Made by a program: the position numbers and the translations under genes. This document shows positions 31,907 to 42,148 of a DNA stretch of 64,000 nucleotides, piece after piece. Origin of the DNA: Naganishia liquefaciens (taxonomy: Eukaryota > Basidiomycota > Tremellomycetes > Filobasidiales > Filobasidiaceae); NCBI GenBank assembly GCA_013423385.1, contig BLZA01000053.1:310001-374000 (forward strand). Reading direction: 5' to 3'. Within the stretch, counting starts at the first letter, position 1. Each line of letters begins with the position of its first letter. A model generated the notes under the pieces. The model saw only the letters and a list, made by a program, of their open reading frames with translations, had not been told where the DNA came from and ran no database searches.

Positions 31907-34590
31907 TCCGAGAAAAGGGATCAGAAGACTACAAATGTGGGGCTTTCGACTTGGTCCGAGATAACAGGGCCGAAAAGCGCGGTTCGCTGCTTCGATGCTC
32001 TGTCTCGACGAGCGAGGTTGATGGGAGTTTCGAATTCGGTTAGCTGTTACGTTTGCTGGCTTGGGCAATCCAAAGGCGCGACGCGACGGCTTGTTTTTGA
32101 TTTCTCAAGATGTTTAGGAATCCAGAGAACTAGCGGAAAGGAGGCTTTGGAGGTAAGCTTCTGCATGTCGAGCTGGCTGAGCAAAGGCAAAGGCAAAGGC
32201 AAGGTGGTGCAGGGACAGAGAGGTGGTTTCGTGGAATGTAACCCCGATAGAGGTGCACTCACCCAAGCGGAATGGTGCAAGATTGTGCTGTCCAGAGTCG
32301 GTCGTAATATCGCTGCAGGGAGTCGCGCTGCGTGAGGTACAGCCCATCAAACTTCTATCGCGAGAATGTCTCACACGGCACCAGCGCCAGCGGACGTACA
32401 GTACCGAGTTTCGTGATGCGGGGAAGGCGTGTGGGGAAGGTCGAAATCTAGGCGGGGCCGATAGTCAGCTGGACGCAGACGGCGCGCGAGCTGCAAGAAA
32501 GTCAGGCGTCAGTAATCAATCGTCTTCCTTCATGTCGTCGACCAATACGGAAAGTGTATTTGGATCTGCTGACTCGGTATTCTCTAGAGATCCTCGCAGA
32601 GGTCCCGCTTCATCGTCCTTCCGAGGCATTTACGCTGCCCCCGGCTGCTCGGCACCAGAGTATTCCAGCAAACTCACATTGCTTTGACACCTGGTATCTT
32701 CTGTAATCGAGAGGAAAATGACTCCGTCGATTACCAAGTCGCGTGATAGGGCTGTCAGACGTGTGACGTGTCCAGCGAAACTGATGCCGGTATGCGAAGA
32801 ACCTTGCAGGTGCCGAATGTGATGATTGTTCCTTTTACGAGAAGGTTGGGTGACGCCAGAGCTACAATGTCGAGAACACGCATCAGCAGCTGTCGCTGTG
32901 TCTAAGAATTACCAAGCCAGAGGCAAAAGCAGACGGCCTCGACTACCGTGGATCATGACGGAAAAAATAACGAGAAGCAGCCAGCTGATCTCGACTCGTG
33001 TTGAACTCTAGAAAGAGCAGTGGTCATTCAGACCAGCCCTAGCTCGGAGTCTTACCAACCAACGGCTGTCAGTCTCCGTCACAGCGGCCGTAGAGCACAT
33101 ATCAACCACCTCTCGCGCATGATGACTCCTCCCCGTCGCGAAGGAAACAACCCATCCGCCCATCCACTCGTCCAGCGTTCCGGGACGAAACGCACTGTTA
33201 TCGCTCCTGGCGAACACCATGAATTGCGACACTTCGAGCTTCCCCATTCCGCCATAACTTGAACTGCGCATTGTCATACCAGCGCTGTATCATTCCTCGC
33301 TGCGAATGAGACCCTTCGGTCTCGATATTTCAACGCCTTCAACTGCTCTCACATCGCTCAGCCTCGCAATGTCATTCCGGGCTCGACGAATAACGAGAGC
33401 AGCAAGCAAGTCGACGGATCATCGATCCGTGAATCATGACGCACATTGATGGTGCGTGCCGAACGGAATAGCAGCTGCTCCATCGCGGATCTCGGTCGTC
33501 CGTTCCTTTGCGCGATCTCACGGGGAGATTGGCAGAAGGCATTAGAAGAGAGAACCTAACGGGCATTGCGGCAACACAGCCAAGACAAACGCGGTGTGGT
33601 GCACACAGAAGCGGAATCCGAAAGACGTACCGGTACACGCAGTTTCCTTTTGCGCGTTGAAAACCTCGAACGGATTTTTGAGCGACGGGTCGCAGCGATG
33701 AATGTGTTCAGTTCGGCTTGCTGGGCGTTGGGTGACTGGACAGGGGGAAAGGAGAAGTTGAGGAGCAAATGGTAAGCATTTGGAGTCGAATAGGAGTCAA
33801 TGTAAAGACACGATAGGAGTCAACACGCAGACACATTACGCGACGACCGATGCAGAGCGCGCGGTTCTCGTTCGGAGAAAGAGCCGCGCTGCTGTATAGA
33901 GGACGACGTATAGATCGACTTATAGGACGAGACGACCGACGATGCGTCGTCGGATCGAAGCATGTACGCATGACCATGGCATATCTTTTCCGCATTCGGA
34001 TCGCCATGTGCGTCCTCGCAACTTCCAAACGGTAACGCGTATTCCCATCCTACTCACAGTCGTCACCTTTGATCCTGCTGTCCGCTACTCTTGTTTGGCT
34101 GTTGACGAAGATGCCAGAGTACGTTTCCGTTGCGTAGGGTGGGTTTGTATCCGAACGAAGTTGTATCCGCAACGATATCGAGACGAACGGTATGGATGAT
34201 GCCAACGGATAATGTTCGAGATTGAATGCCCAGAATCGACTGGCTCAGTAAAAGGCGCGTCTTTGCGGTGAATGATAGGACCGAGACGACTGAGTTAGTG
34301 AACTTGTCGGCGACGACAACGCCAATGCCCACCGTCAAACGTAAACACGATGCAAAATCGATCCCCCCCCCCGCTAAGGCGCGCAGGCCGAAGGCCGTGA
34401 CGAGAAGGGTGCGCCCGCGCGTCAGCCAGGATGCAAATTTCCGCTTTGAGACATTTCCGAGGCGCGGACAGGGAGCCCAATGTCCGTCGGAATTTCTGGA
34501 GAGAGAGCGTCCAGTGCGCGAGGTCAAGTTTCAGTTCAGGTGAGCCTGTTGTGCACCAGTCGACGCAGGGCTCCCTGATCGATCGTCATC
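31907..34590. other. 2.7 kb gene-poor spacer
   Basis: This is the largest gap in the window, between the divergent zinc-cluster gene and RRP7. No gene is convincing. Features seen are a GGCAAA repeat near 32182-32200 and many short open frames on both strands. One 105-codon plus-strand frame at 34226-34543 ends 47 bases before the RRP7 ATG; it is rich in Lys, Arg and Pro with no known motif. The span could hold a long, regulated promoter and 5' leader for the transcription factor, as is common for fungal regulators, or an unrecognised non-coding RNA. Confidence 0.45.
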
Positions 34591-35925
34591 ATGTCGAAGC
34601 GCCAGCGTGTATCCTTGAGCGAGGACAGTCTCTACAACGGCTTCCGACCGGTTCCCATTCGGGTTCAAGACAGGGATGCTATTGCCAGAAAATCCAACGC
34701 CAAGGGAAAGGGCAAGGCCACTGACATTCTCAGCTCGGCGACTCACTACCTCTGGATCCGACAACACCGTGCACCAAGGAACGGTACTGCGACTGCGGAT
34801 GACGAGCCAATTCCTGCGAATCGGACACTCTTTGTGGCCAACTTGCCGGTCGATACCACGGAGCGGGACGTAAGGCTCATGTTTGGGACGTATGGCGGGA
34901 TCGATCGGGTCGAGTTCAAGGTCGGAGAGATTGGTCACATCGGGCGGGAGGGAGACCCGTGGTGGACGGTGGAAGATGACGAAGAGATGAGCGAGAGCAG
35001 CGAAGGGGAGAGTGAAGAGGAGGAAGAGGAGGAAGGAACCGAGGATGTCGCGGCCGAGGACCCCGAGCAGGAACGAGCCGAACCAGAGTCAGGCATGACC
35101 AAACGCCAGCGTCGCCGCGCCGCGCGAAAACAAGCACGCGCCGATCCGGAATTCGCTCTGAATGCCCAACGACGGAAAGCGCCCCAGGTTGTCCCGCTTC
35201 CTCCGCTGAATCCGAGAACATCCGCCAATGGCCAGGGATACCTTGCGCCATGCTCTGGATGCTACGTCGTTTTCCTCGACGAGTTGAGTGTCACGCGGTG
35301 CCTCGAGCTGGCCGGCAAGGGCACCGTCAAGACCTGGGAACGCTCTTCCTCGGATGAACCGACAGGACTCGCCTACTATCAGCGCCTCCACGCCCTTTTG
35401 CGTCCGCCCCTCGCTATCATTCAAAAGCACGCCGATACCTCGATCGCGCTCTTTGATTGGCACGCCAACCTCTCGAGCGAACGCGCCAAGCGTGGTGCCA
35501 TCACAGACGACGACGGCTTCACGCTCGTCGTTCGCGGAGGCAAGTACGGTCGAACGGCGGGCAAGGGCGACAAGGGTGTCGGCGTGGCCAGTCGGAGGTT
35601 CATGTTGGACAGCAAGAAGGCGGTCAAGAAGAAAGTCGTTGGTGCGAGTGCCGAAGAGATGGGCAGGGAGGATGATGCGGCGATGCTGGACGCTCGTGAG
35701 GGGCTTACACGTGGCAAGAAGCGAAAGGCGCAGCAGTTGGAGGGATTCTACAAGTTCCAGAGGGATGAGCAACGGAGATCTCGTGCGTTTGTGACGCGCA
35801 CCGATGCGGGGCGCTTGCTGATTCGACTTTTCCTCGCAGACCTCGCCAATATTCGAGCCAGCTTTGAAGCGGACAAGGCCAAGGTTGCGAGCCTCAAGGC
35901 TGCCAAGCGGTTCAAGCCTTACTAG
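34591..35925 (+). CDS. RRP7: Ribosomal RNA-processing protein 7
   Basis: Two exons (34591-35782, 35840-35925) encode 425 aa. An N-terminal RRM-like region has TLFVANLPVDTTERDVRLMF. An acidic stretch (EGESEEEEEEEG) and a basic stretch (TKRQRRRAARKQARADPEFA) follow, then a second conserved block YVVFLDELSVTRCLELA. The C-terminal Rrp7 domain has DDDGFTLVVRGGKYGRT and, after splicing, EGFYKFQRDEQRRSH joined to NIRASFEADKAKVASLKAAK with the terminal KRFKPY. The 57-nt intron is in frame, so the unspliced message would also be open. Removing it restores the spacing seen in human and yeast Rrp7. Rrp7 acts in the small-subunit processome (UTP-C with Rrp36 and casein kinase 2 in yeast) in the nucleolus. 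Confidence 0.94.
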   Translation: MSKRQRVSLSEDSLYNGFRPVPIRVQDRDAIARKSNAKGKGKATDILSSATHYLWIRQHRAPRNGTATADDEPIPANRTLFVANLPVDTTERDVRLMFGTYGGIDRVEFKVGEIGHIGREGDPWWTVEDDEEMSESSEGESEEEEEEEGTEDVAAEDPEQERAEPESGMTKRQRRRAARKQARADPEFALNAQRRKAPQVVPLPPLNPRTSANGQGYLAPCSGCYVVFLDELSVTRCLELAGKGTVKTWERSSSDEPTGLAYYQRLHALLRPPLAIIQKHADTSIALFDWHANLSSERAKRGAITDDDGFTLVVRGGKYGRTAGKGDKGVGVASRRFMLDSKKAVKKKVVGASAEEMGREDDAAMLDAREGLTRGKKRKAQQLEGFYKFQRDEQRRSRAFVTRTDAGRLLIRLFLADLANIRASFEADKAKVASLKAAKRFKPY

Positions 35926-37318
35926 GTGCGCGGGATCCGAGTCTGCAGGAAGAACGCGTTGCGATGTATTAGCTAGCCACTGCAAGCTTGTCAATCCGAT
36001 CCGCCTAATGAACCCCAGCTGGCGGGCAATCCCCTTCCACATTGGATCTCGCTTCGCATTGTGCTATCTTTCAGAACCCTGGGTAGATGCCTTTGAAACA
36101 GGTGCCACCTACGGTCTCTGTAAGCTATCGAGGAGATGGCGTTCAGAGATGACATATTGACGTTGAATCGGCTCGCCACGCTCGATTCGGCCCTTTCCGC
36201 TTGACTCTTGTTGCCAGGAATGGAGAAAGTGCTATTGTTCATATTTCGGTTCCTGGATTGCACGATTAGGATGACGCTGTGTTGATAAATATCTGCTGGT
36301 AAAGAGGAGACAGCATGCGTGCTTCATAGTCTCAGCCTGCTTGGCGAGCGTTTGTATACTGCTGTATGCACATAGACGGATCGAGATTGCATCTGGTCAC
36401 AAGGAGCTTTACACGTTGTCACTTCCCATTCCCAAAGCCTTCCGCTACCATGCAATTCTTCGGGCGCAATGGCAGGATTCAAGCTTTCGATACCCTTAGG
36501 ACGAGAAACACGGGCTACACATCTCTCCCGTCTACACCCACTTTGATATCACAGTCAATGGGAGATCCAGATGTTTCGGGAACATGCCCAATCGCCTTTT
36601 TCTCCTCATTCTCTCCAACTCGCTTCATCTGTCGCTGGCCAGTGTTTCTATCCTTGACTACCGTCCTTTAGACTCTGGCTAATGTTGAAACCATGCCGGA
36701 CCTGTGTAATCGATCTCCGAACACTATGGCTGTATTTCAGCATTTGCTGAATACAACTCAGGCGCATGCTTCAATTCATTGTCCAGACTGGTTCGATGCA
36801 GAAATCCCAGCCTTTTAATGAAATTGTTTAGAGTTCTTCTGGTTTGATCGCGCAGGGCAGCCACAAATGGTTTCATTCGACGGCGATGAACAATTGTGTG
36901 GAGATTTTTTGTTCTCATGTCACACAGAAATCTGAGGTTATTTATCGGAATATCACAAAAAAGAGCAGCACGAAGAGGAATCAATTGAAAAGTTATCGCT
37001 TCCTAGTTTGCGTCGCTCTGGGTTTCGGGCAATAAGGTGATGGAGTCTTTAGAACCAGACGGGGTATGCGCAGATGCGACGCGTTTGCGGAGGCCATTTG
37101 CCCAAGATGCATGCACATTCGCACATTCCATGCCAATTCAATCGAGGCAATAATCCATCTATCCGTCGTCATTAGCATCCGCGACCGGGGCTTGCAATTG
37201 ACAGAGACGCTATTCTGGGATACGACGGCGCACAGAAGGCATATATCCCACTCCCTTATCCCGCCACTTACCCTTCCACACCCACACCGATACCCACACT
37301 CACTTCGCGTCCCTCCTC
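35926..37318. other. 1.4 kb spacer with AT-rich island
   Basis: No supported gene was found. The part around 36720-37010 is visibly richer in A and T than its surroundings and has a short hairpin (TTCAGCA-TT-TGCTGAA) near 36735. Near the right end, at 37169-37193, lies a 25-bp motif also found before NPL4. Confidence 0.4.
37169..37193 (+). promoter_or_regulatory. 25-bp motif shared with the NPL4 upstream region (copy 1)
   Basis: TCATTAGCATCCGCGACCGG and the next five bases match the reverse complement of 41991-42015 at 23 of 25 positions, 19 of them consecutive. The copy lies about 130-150 bp upstream of the exchanger ATG. It could be a transcription-factor site or a dispersed repeat fragment; this is inferred from the match alone. 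Confidence 0.5.
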
Positions 37319-39655
37319 ATGCGCCCCCGGATTCCCATCATCGACGACCTCGGCATTAGCCGTCCCTTCCGGATCACCATCGATGCATCCCTCTTCCTCC
37401 TCTCCCTCTGGAGCCTCGAACGCAGCGCCGATGGATTCGTCGATAGTGCAGCCGTAATGTCGCTTTTCACCTTTTCCCCGCCCTCCATTGACTGACGGGG
37501 CGTGGCGTATAGGTGATTGGAAAGCGGTGTGGGGTGCCGACGGTTTTGGTCGGGTTACTTACGGCGGGCGGTGAATGGGAAGAGGTGAGTGCGCGCGCGT
37601 GTGTCTGCGAGGAATGCTAGGGGGGACGATCCACAGCGTTCACGTCTTGGCACTGCGGGGGCTAGAATGGCAAGCACGGCAAAGTGGGGGGAGGGGTCTA
37701 CCGCAACCGATTAAGCTCTGCGCGGATGTCCACGACAGTCTACCGTCCCAGACAAATCGCAGAAACGATAGACGCCAGATCCGATCCCGTCGAATCCTCT
37801 TTTCGATTATCAAGGGGGATGCAACCGGGTTCGATCATTCTTCCGGTTTTATCCAGCGGAACAGGGCTGTCTCTCGCCCGTCTCCGCAGACCGCCTCGTC
37901 AAGCGTCGACGCATCCTTCGAATCTTTCGCACACACGGAAAAACAGACATTGGATGGGGTCTCGCCGGCGGGCTATCAAGCGAGGAGCCGTCCTCGTGCC
38001 TCTCCTGACGGCTCCAAGCGTATCAGCTCGGGAGGAACGCTTGACCTCAGGATATGCAGGTCTTTAGCTGTCAAGATTGACGGGATGGAGTGACACACGT
38101 ATGACTTGGCGGCAATGGGATGCTTTATTGCAATGCGGTTTCTCGCGGATGAAATGGTTCCCAACTCGGGCGCCTGGCGATGGTCGTATGTCCGACGAAA
38201 TGGAAGTGAATACTGCTGCAAGGATCTGACAGTGCAGGAAGAGCACTCTCGGGCAAGAATGGATGTTCCGGGGGAATTGCTGCGCACGTTCGATCTCTGT
38301 GTGGAATCGGGAAGGGTCGTTGCCGTCGAGTCTCTGGATACCGCAATGCGAGCGCGAGCACGTATGGACATGTCCAAATCTGGAAACCCGTCGACAGGCA
38401 ATCGGGCAGCGTCGTAACCCAGACATCACTACCATTCTCTATGACAACCCGCTAACTCACTCCTTTTCCCGCAGCTCGTCGTCGTTGTCTCTTCGCTCAT
38501 CACCAACAACTCGGCCCTGACACTGTCCAACACCTTCGGCTCGAGCACAGCCAACATTCTCGGCTCATTCAGCATCGGCCTTGTCTTTGCCAATTTCACC
38601 GCCGTCGAGAGCCCGGCGTCTTCGCTCTTTCGCGGCAGCGGGGGCGCGCAACGTCTGCGCGCATCCGAGACCTTGTCGGAACGGATCTACACGTCGGCGC
38701 TCGTCGTGTTGACACTATTTATCGTCTTTGTCGGCCCGCTGTGGGATTATATCCAGGCAAAAGATCGGCGCAAGCATCACCGTGCCCTCACCTCCCTCGG
38801 GGCCGGACGTTGGGTTGGCATCGTGCTCGTCACGGCCTTTGTCGTCTACGTGGCCTGCATCGCGTACGGAATCTACCGCGGTGTGCTGGTCGCGCCCGAA
38901 GGATCTGACAGCGATACGTCGGATACGAGCGACGGAGATACCACGGATACAGCTGAAGAGGACGCGATGGAGGATGACACGACGTTTGAGTATCGCGTCA
39001 GGGCCGGCAATCGGGATCGTCGACGGGCGCGCAATGCCCAGAGGGCTGCCGAGTGGACAGGTAAGTTTGACGCTGTAGCGAGAGACTTCACATGTACTGA
39101 CTCGTTCCCCTTTCCTCGCCCTTGACAGCCACCGAAAGCGCTCCGCTTTTACCTCCCCAGCGCGCACTGGCACGTCGCAAGTCCACCTTTCAGATCGTTT
39201 ACCGCCTCGTCATTTCGACCCTCTTGCTCTCCCTCTCGGGCTACATCCTTTCCGCCACAGCTGCCTCACTTGCCGAGCAGTGTCACGTGTCGGAAACGAC
39301 TGTCGGCTTGACCTTGCTCAGCATCGGCACGACCTTGCCTGAGAAACTGGTCGCGTACAAAAGCGCACGCAAGGGCGAGCGTGGCGTCCTCGTCGCCAAC
39401 ACGGTCGGCTCGAATATCTTTTTGCAGACGCTTGTGCTCGGTGTGATTTGGCTCGTCAGGGGCCACGTCGACTTTGGGATTGGTCGGAACAATGGGCTCT
39501 GGGTTGATGTCGCTGTTGTACTCGCTTCGTCCGTCGTGCTGTTGGTCGTTGTGTGGTTTGGGCTGTTTCGACGGTGGATCGGGTTTGCGCTGTTTGTGGG
39601 GTATGTCGCATACATTGCGTCGGTGGTGGCTACGGGAAGGGTGGATTTGGACTAG
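37319..39655 (+). CDS. CaCA-family cation exchanger (Na/Ca exchanger domains)
   Basis: Four exons (37319-37453, 37513-37584, 38475-39060, 39129-39655) encode 439 aa. There are two alpha-repeat-like regions. The first has VLVGLLTAGGEWEE joined across intron 2 to LVVVVSSLITNNSALTLSNT and FGSSTANILGSFSIGL. The second has VGLTLLSIGTTLPEKLVAYK and VANTVGSNIFLQTLVLGV. These match the G-x-GT-P-E and GSN(I/F) pattern of the calcium/cation antiporter superfamily. In repeat 1 the usual G-T-S/T-P-E is replaced by GGEWEE. About ten membrane helices and an acidic central loop (DTSDTSDGDTTDTAEEDAME) fit an exchanger of the plasma membrane or an organelle. Ion specificity cannot be told. Intron 2 is 890 nt, more than ten times the usual length here. 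Confidence 0.85.
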
Positions 39656-40488
39656 GGCGAAGGGTTGTATCAGCTGTATCGAGTTGTATGGATGCGGCGC
39701 TCATGCTGAAGCCGTAGGCGAAAAAGGTCGAGAACAGATTTCTCAAACAAGAAGAGCTTTTGACGTAGCGCTCGACTTCCACCAAGTCCGGTGGCGCCCC
39801 GGTCGGCGTTGGCAAAACGGGAAAAGCCGCCGCGGCGTTGTGTGCGTAGTAGCAAGGTATCGCTCAGGTAACAGACAGATTGGCAGCGAGCTCGACGACA
39901 TTGACGTCGAGGCGAGAGGCTCTGTGAGACGATGAAGGTGTCAACCGCAAATTGCTAGAATGACATCGCTCGAGTGGTCTGCGTGAATCACTGGCAACCC
40001 ATGTCTCAGGTGTTGTCTAGATAGCCGCAATGCCGCTGATAGGTTTCTGAATTTTGGCAGGTCCTTGCGACGCTGCGACGCTTAGCGACAATGTAACCGA
40101 TCACATGTCGGCCATCGGATCTCTCCCCCGAGTGTTGCCGGACCTTGTAGGCTCGCTTTGTCCCGAGCAGCATTGAGCGAATCCCAAGAAAAAAAGTTGC
40201 AGCCAAGCGGCAGTGCGGATATCCATTTCGTCTCCCATTGTGCCGGATGTGGAGGCGGTCGGGGCCTCGCTTCGCTGGACATCTGACGTACGTCGGCATT
40301 GCTCCAACGCTCGCGCGGCGCCTCATTGGCTGCCACCGCGCCTTCTCATCGCCGAACGCGGATGCTGGACGCTCGAGGATGTGGAAGGCGGTTATATAAG
40401 ACGCTGTCGCTGGGGAGTCCCATTGTCCTTTGCCAAGGGATCCATCTGTCTCTGCATTCCTATCCTTGCATATACACATCTCAACAAA
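39656..40488. other. Spacer with AKR promoter
   Basis: This tandem gap holds the exchanger 3' end and the aldo-keto reductase promoter with a TATA box at 40393-40399. Open frames on both strands lack family features. Confidence 0.45.
40393..40399 (+). promoter_or_regulatory. TATA box of the aldo-keto reductase gene
   Basis: TATATAA lies 90 bp before the ATG, a typical distance for a strong or inducible core promoter with a leader of about 60 bases. Confidence 0.6.
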
Positions 40489-41587
40489 ATGGCTGCTCAG
40501 TGGACAAAGTGAGCAAACCGACGTCTTCCTATCCGCGAGCTTGTGCTGACCTCTTTGCCAGACTCACCTTCAAGCTCAACACTGGGCGAGAGATCCCCGC
40601 CGTCGGTCTCGGTACATGGCAATCCAAGCCCAACGAGGTCCGAAAGGCCGTCAAGGCCGCCTTGCTCGCTGGCTACAAGCACATTGACACGTACGTTGCG
40701 CCTTACGCCTTATCCCTGCAGCAATCACATGCTGAAGTTGTGCTCTTCAGTGCCCAGGCTTACGGCAACGAAGCCGAAGTCGGAGACGGTATTCAGGATG
40801 CTGGTGTCCCTCGAGAATCCTTCTTCTTGACCACCAAGATTGACAACATGAACCACAAGCACGTTGCCCAGACCATGGACGAGTCCCTCAAGAAGCTCAA
40901 GACCGACTACGTCGACTTGATCCTGATGCACTGGCCCGTTTCCATCGGTATGTACTGCGGATCACGGTTTGTCGTTTCCCGCGCTGACTCGTCACAGACC
41001 CCGTCGACTCGGAAAAGCAGAGCATCACCTACAAGGACTGGAAGTTTACCGACACCTGGAAGGAGATGGAAAAGTTGGTCGAGACCGGCAAGGCCCGAGC
41101 CATCGGTGTCTCCAACTTTGGTATCCGAAACCTCGAGACTCTCCTCGCCTCTGCCAAGGTCGTTCCGGCCGTTAATCAGATCGAGCTGCACCCTTGTTGC
41201 CCATCCAACAAGCTCGTCGACTTCTGCAAGTCCAAGGGCATTCACGTCACCGCCTACTCGTGCTTGGGATCCACCGACTCACCGCTTGCCAACAACCAGA
41301 CCTTGCAGTCCATCGCCGACGCCCATGGCAAGACTCCTCAGCAGGTCTTGCTCGTTTGGGGCCTCAAGCGAGGAACTTCCGTCATCCCCAAGTCGGTCAC
41401 CGAATCCCGAATCAAGGGCAACTTTGACTTGGACGGTCTTGACCTCACTGAAGAGGAGATGGAGAAGATCAACAATATGCCTGAACGATTCAAGGTTTGC
41501 AACGAGTGGCTTCCCGAGAAGGTCTTCTCGAGCGAGAAGGAGGGCCGAGACTTCTACGACGGTGACAAGCTCTTCGAGAAGAAGTAA
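40489..41587 (+). CDS. Aldo-keto reductase (GCY1/YPR1-like)
   Basis: Four exons (40489-40508, 40562-40690, 40751-40947, 40998-41587) encode 311 aa. The protein starts MAAQWTKLTFKLNTGREIPA. The catalytic tetrad is visible as Asp and Tyr in HIDTAQAYGNE, Lys in FLTTKIDN and His in LILMHWPVS. GVSNFGIRNLE and the NADP-binding segment SVIPKSVTESRIKGN are also present. It is an NADPH-dependent reductase of aldehydes or sugars; in fungi close relatives act on glycerol, xylose or galacturonate. The substrate cannot be fixed from sequence. The codon choice is very even, with a strong bias to C and G in third position, and a clear TATA box precedes it, both consistent with high expression. Length is standard for the family. 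Confidence 0.95.
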
Positions 41588-42148
41588 ATCACGGGTGACC
41601 TGGGGCGGAAAGGTTGATGGTCATCGAAACCATCGGACGATCATCGTTGTAAACACATAGACAAATCAACATTGCATCGGTTACACAACCTATCTTGCGA
41701 GGTCGTCAGGTTTGCCCCTCGATCCGCTACAGGCAAAGACTCGCGCCGGATTTCTGCAAATATTTTCCTGTAGATAGTTCCTTGCCCGAAGCCATGAATT
41801 GTCGTTTGGGTTAGAGCTATTCATGGTCCTATTGCAATCGATTTAGGAATCGGCATACGATCAAGAATCGCATCCCATCGATTGGTAAATACCGCGGACT
41901 CTTGAATCTACAGGCATTCCCTCATAAGCTATCCTTGATTCCCCCTTAGTGCCGGGAGAGGACAGTATACTTGCTTGCCAGCCTAGCTGCCAGCCTCGGT
42001 CGCGGATGCTAATGAAAACGGGGCAGATGCTTACATAATCCTGCCTGGTGCCTGGTTCGTCATCACCCGCGCGTCGTTGAACCAGTTGAACGAAGATCAC
42101 CATCACCCTCGGGCATCCTATTCCACCGCAACGGCAAAGCACGCAGCC
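41588..42148. other. AKR 3' end and NPL4 promoter
   Basis: This tandem spacer contains the second copy of the 25-bp motif (41991-42015). No gene was seen. Confidence 0.45.
41991..42015 (-). promoter_or_regulatory. 25-bp motif shared with the exchanger upstream region (copy 2)
   Basis: Read on the minus strand this matches 37169-37193 at 23 of 25 bases. It lies about 135-160 bp upstream of the NPL4 ATG, a distance close to that of copy 1 from its gene but in the opposite orientation. Confidence 0.5.

Noticed and set aside
32223-32687. 154-codon open frame on the plus strand in the large spacer
   Set aside because: It has no family motif, no splice support and ordinary random-looking composition. 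Frames of this length are expected by chance in GC-rich DNA.
34226-34543. 105-codon Lys/Arg-rich frame just upstream of RRP7
   Set aside because: It includes a C-run of the kind seen in non-coding parts of this window, overlaps an open frame on the other strand and ends in the RRP7 leader. It is not supported as a gene without transcripts.
36724-36984. Minus-strand frame in the AT-rich island as a transposase remnant
   Set aside because: No catalytic motif, terminal repeat or target-site duplication could be seen, so no mobile element is claimed.
37826-37850. Second tRNA-like B box (GGGTTCGATC)
   Set aside because: The flanking bases do not form a T stem and no acceptor or anticodon stem can be paired around it.
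37684-38067. Open frame inside the 890-nt exchanger intron as an extra exon or intronic gene
   Set aside because: The sequence is basic and Ser-rich with no membrane segment or exchanger motif, and no consistent splice sites join it to either flank. It is kept only as a question in the findings.
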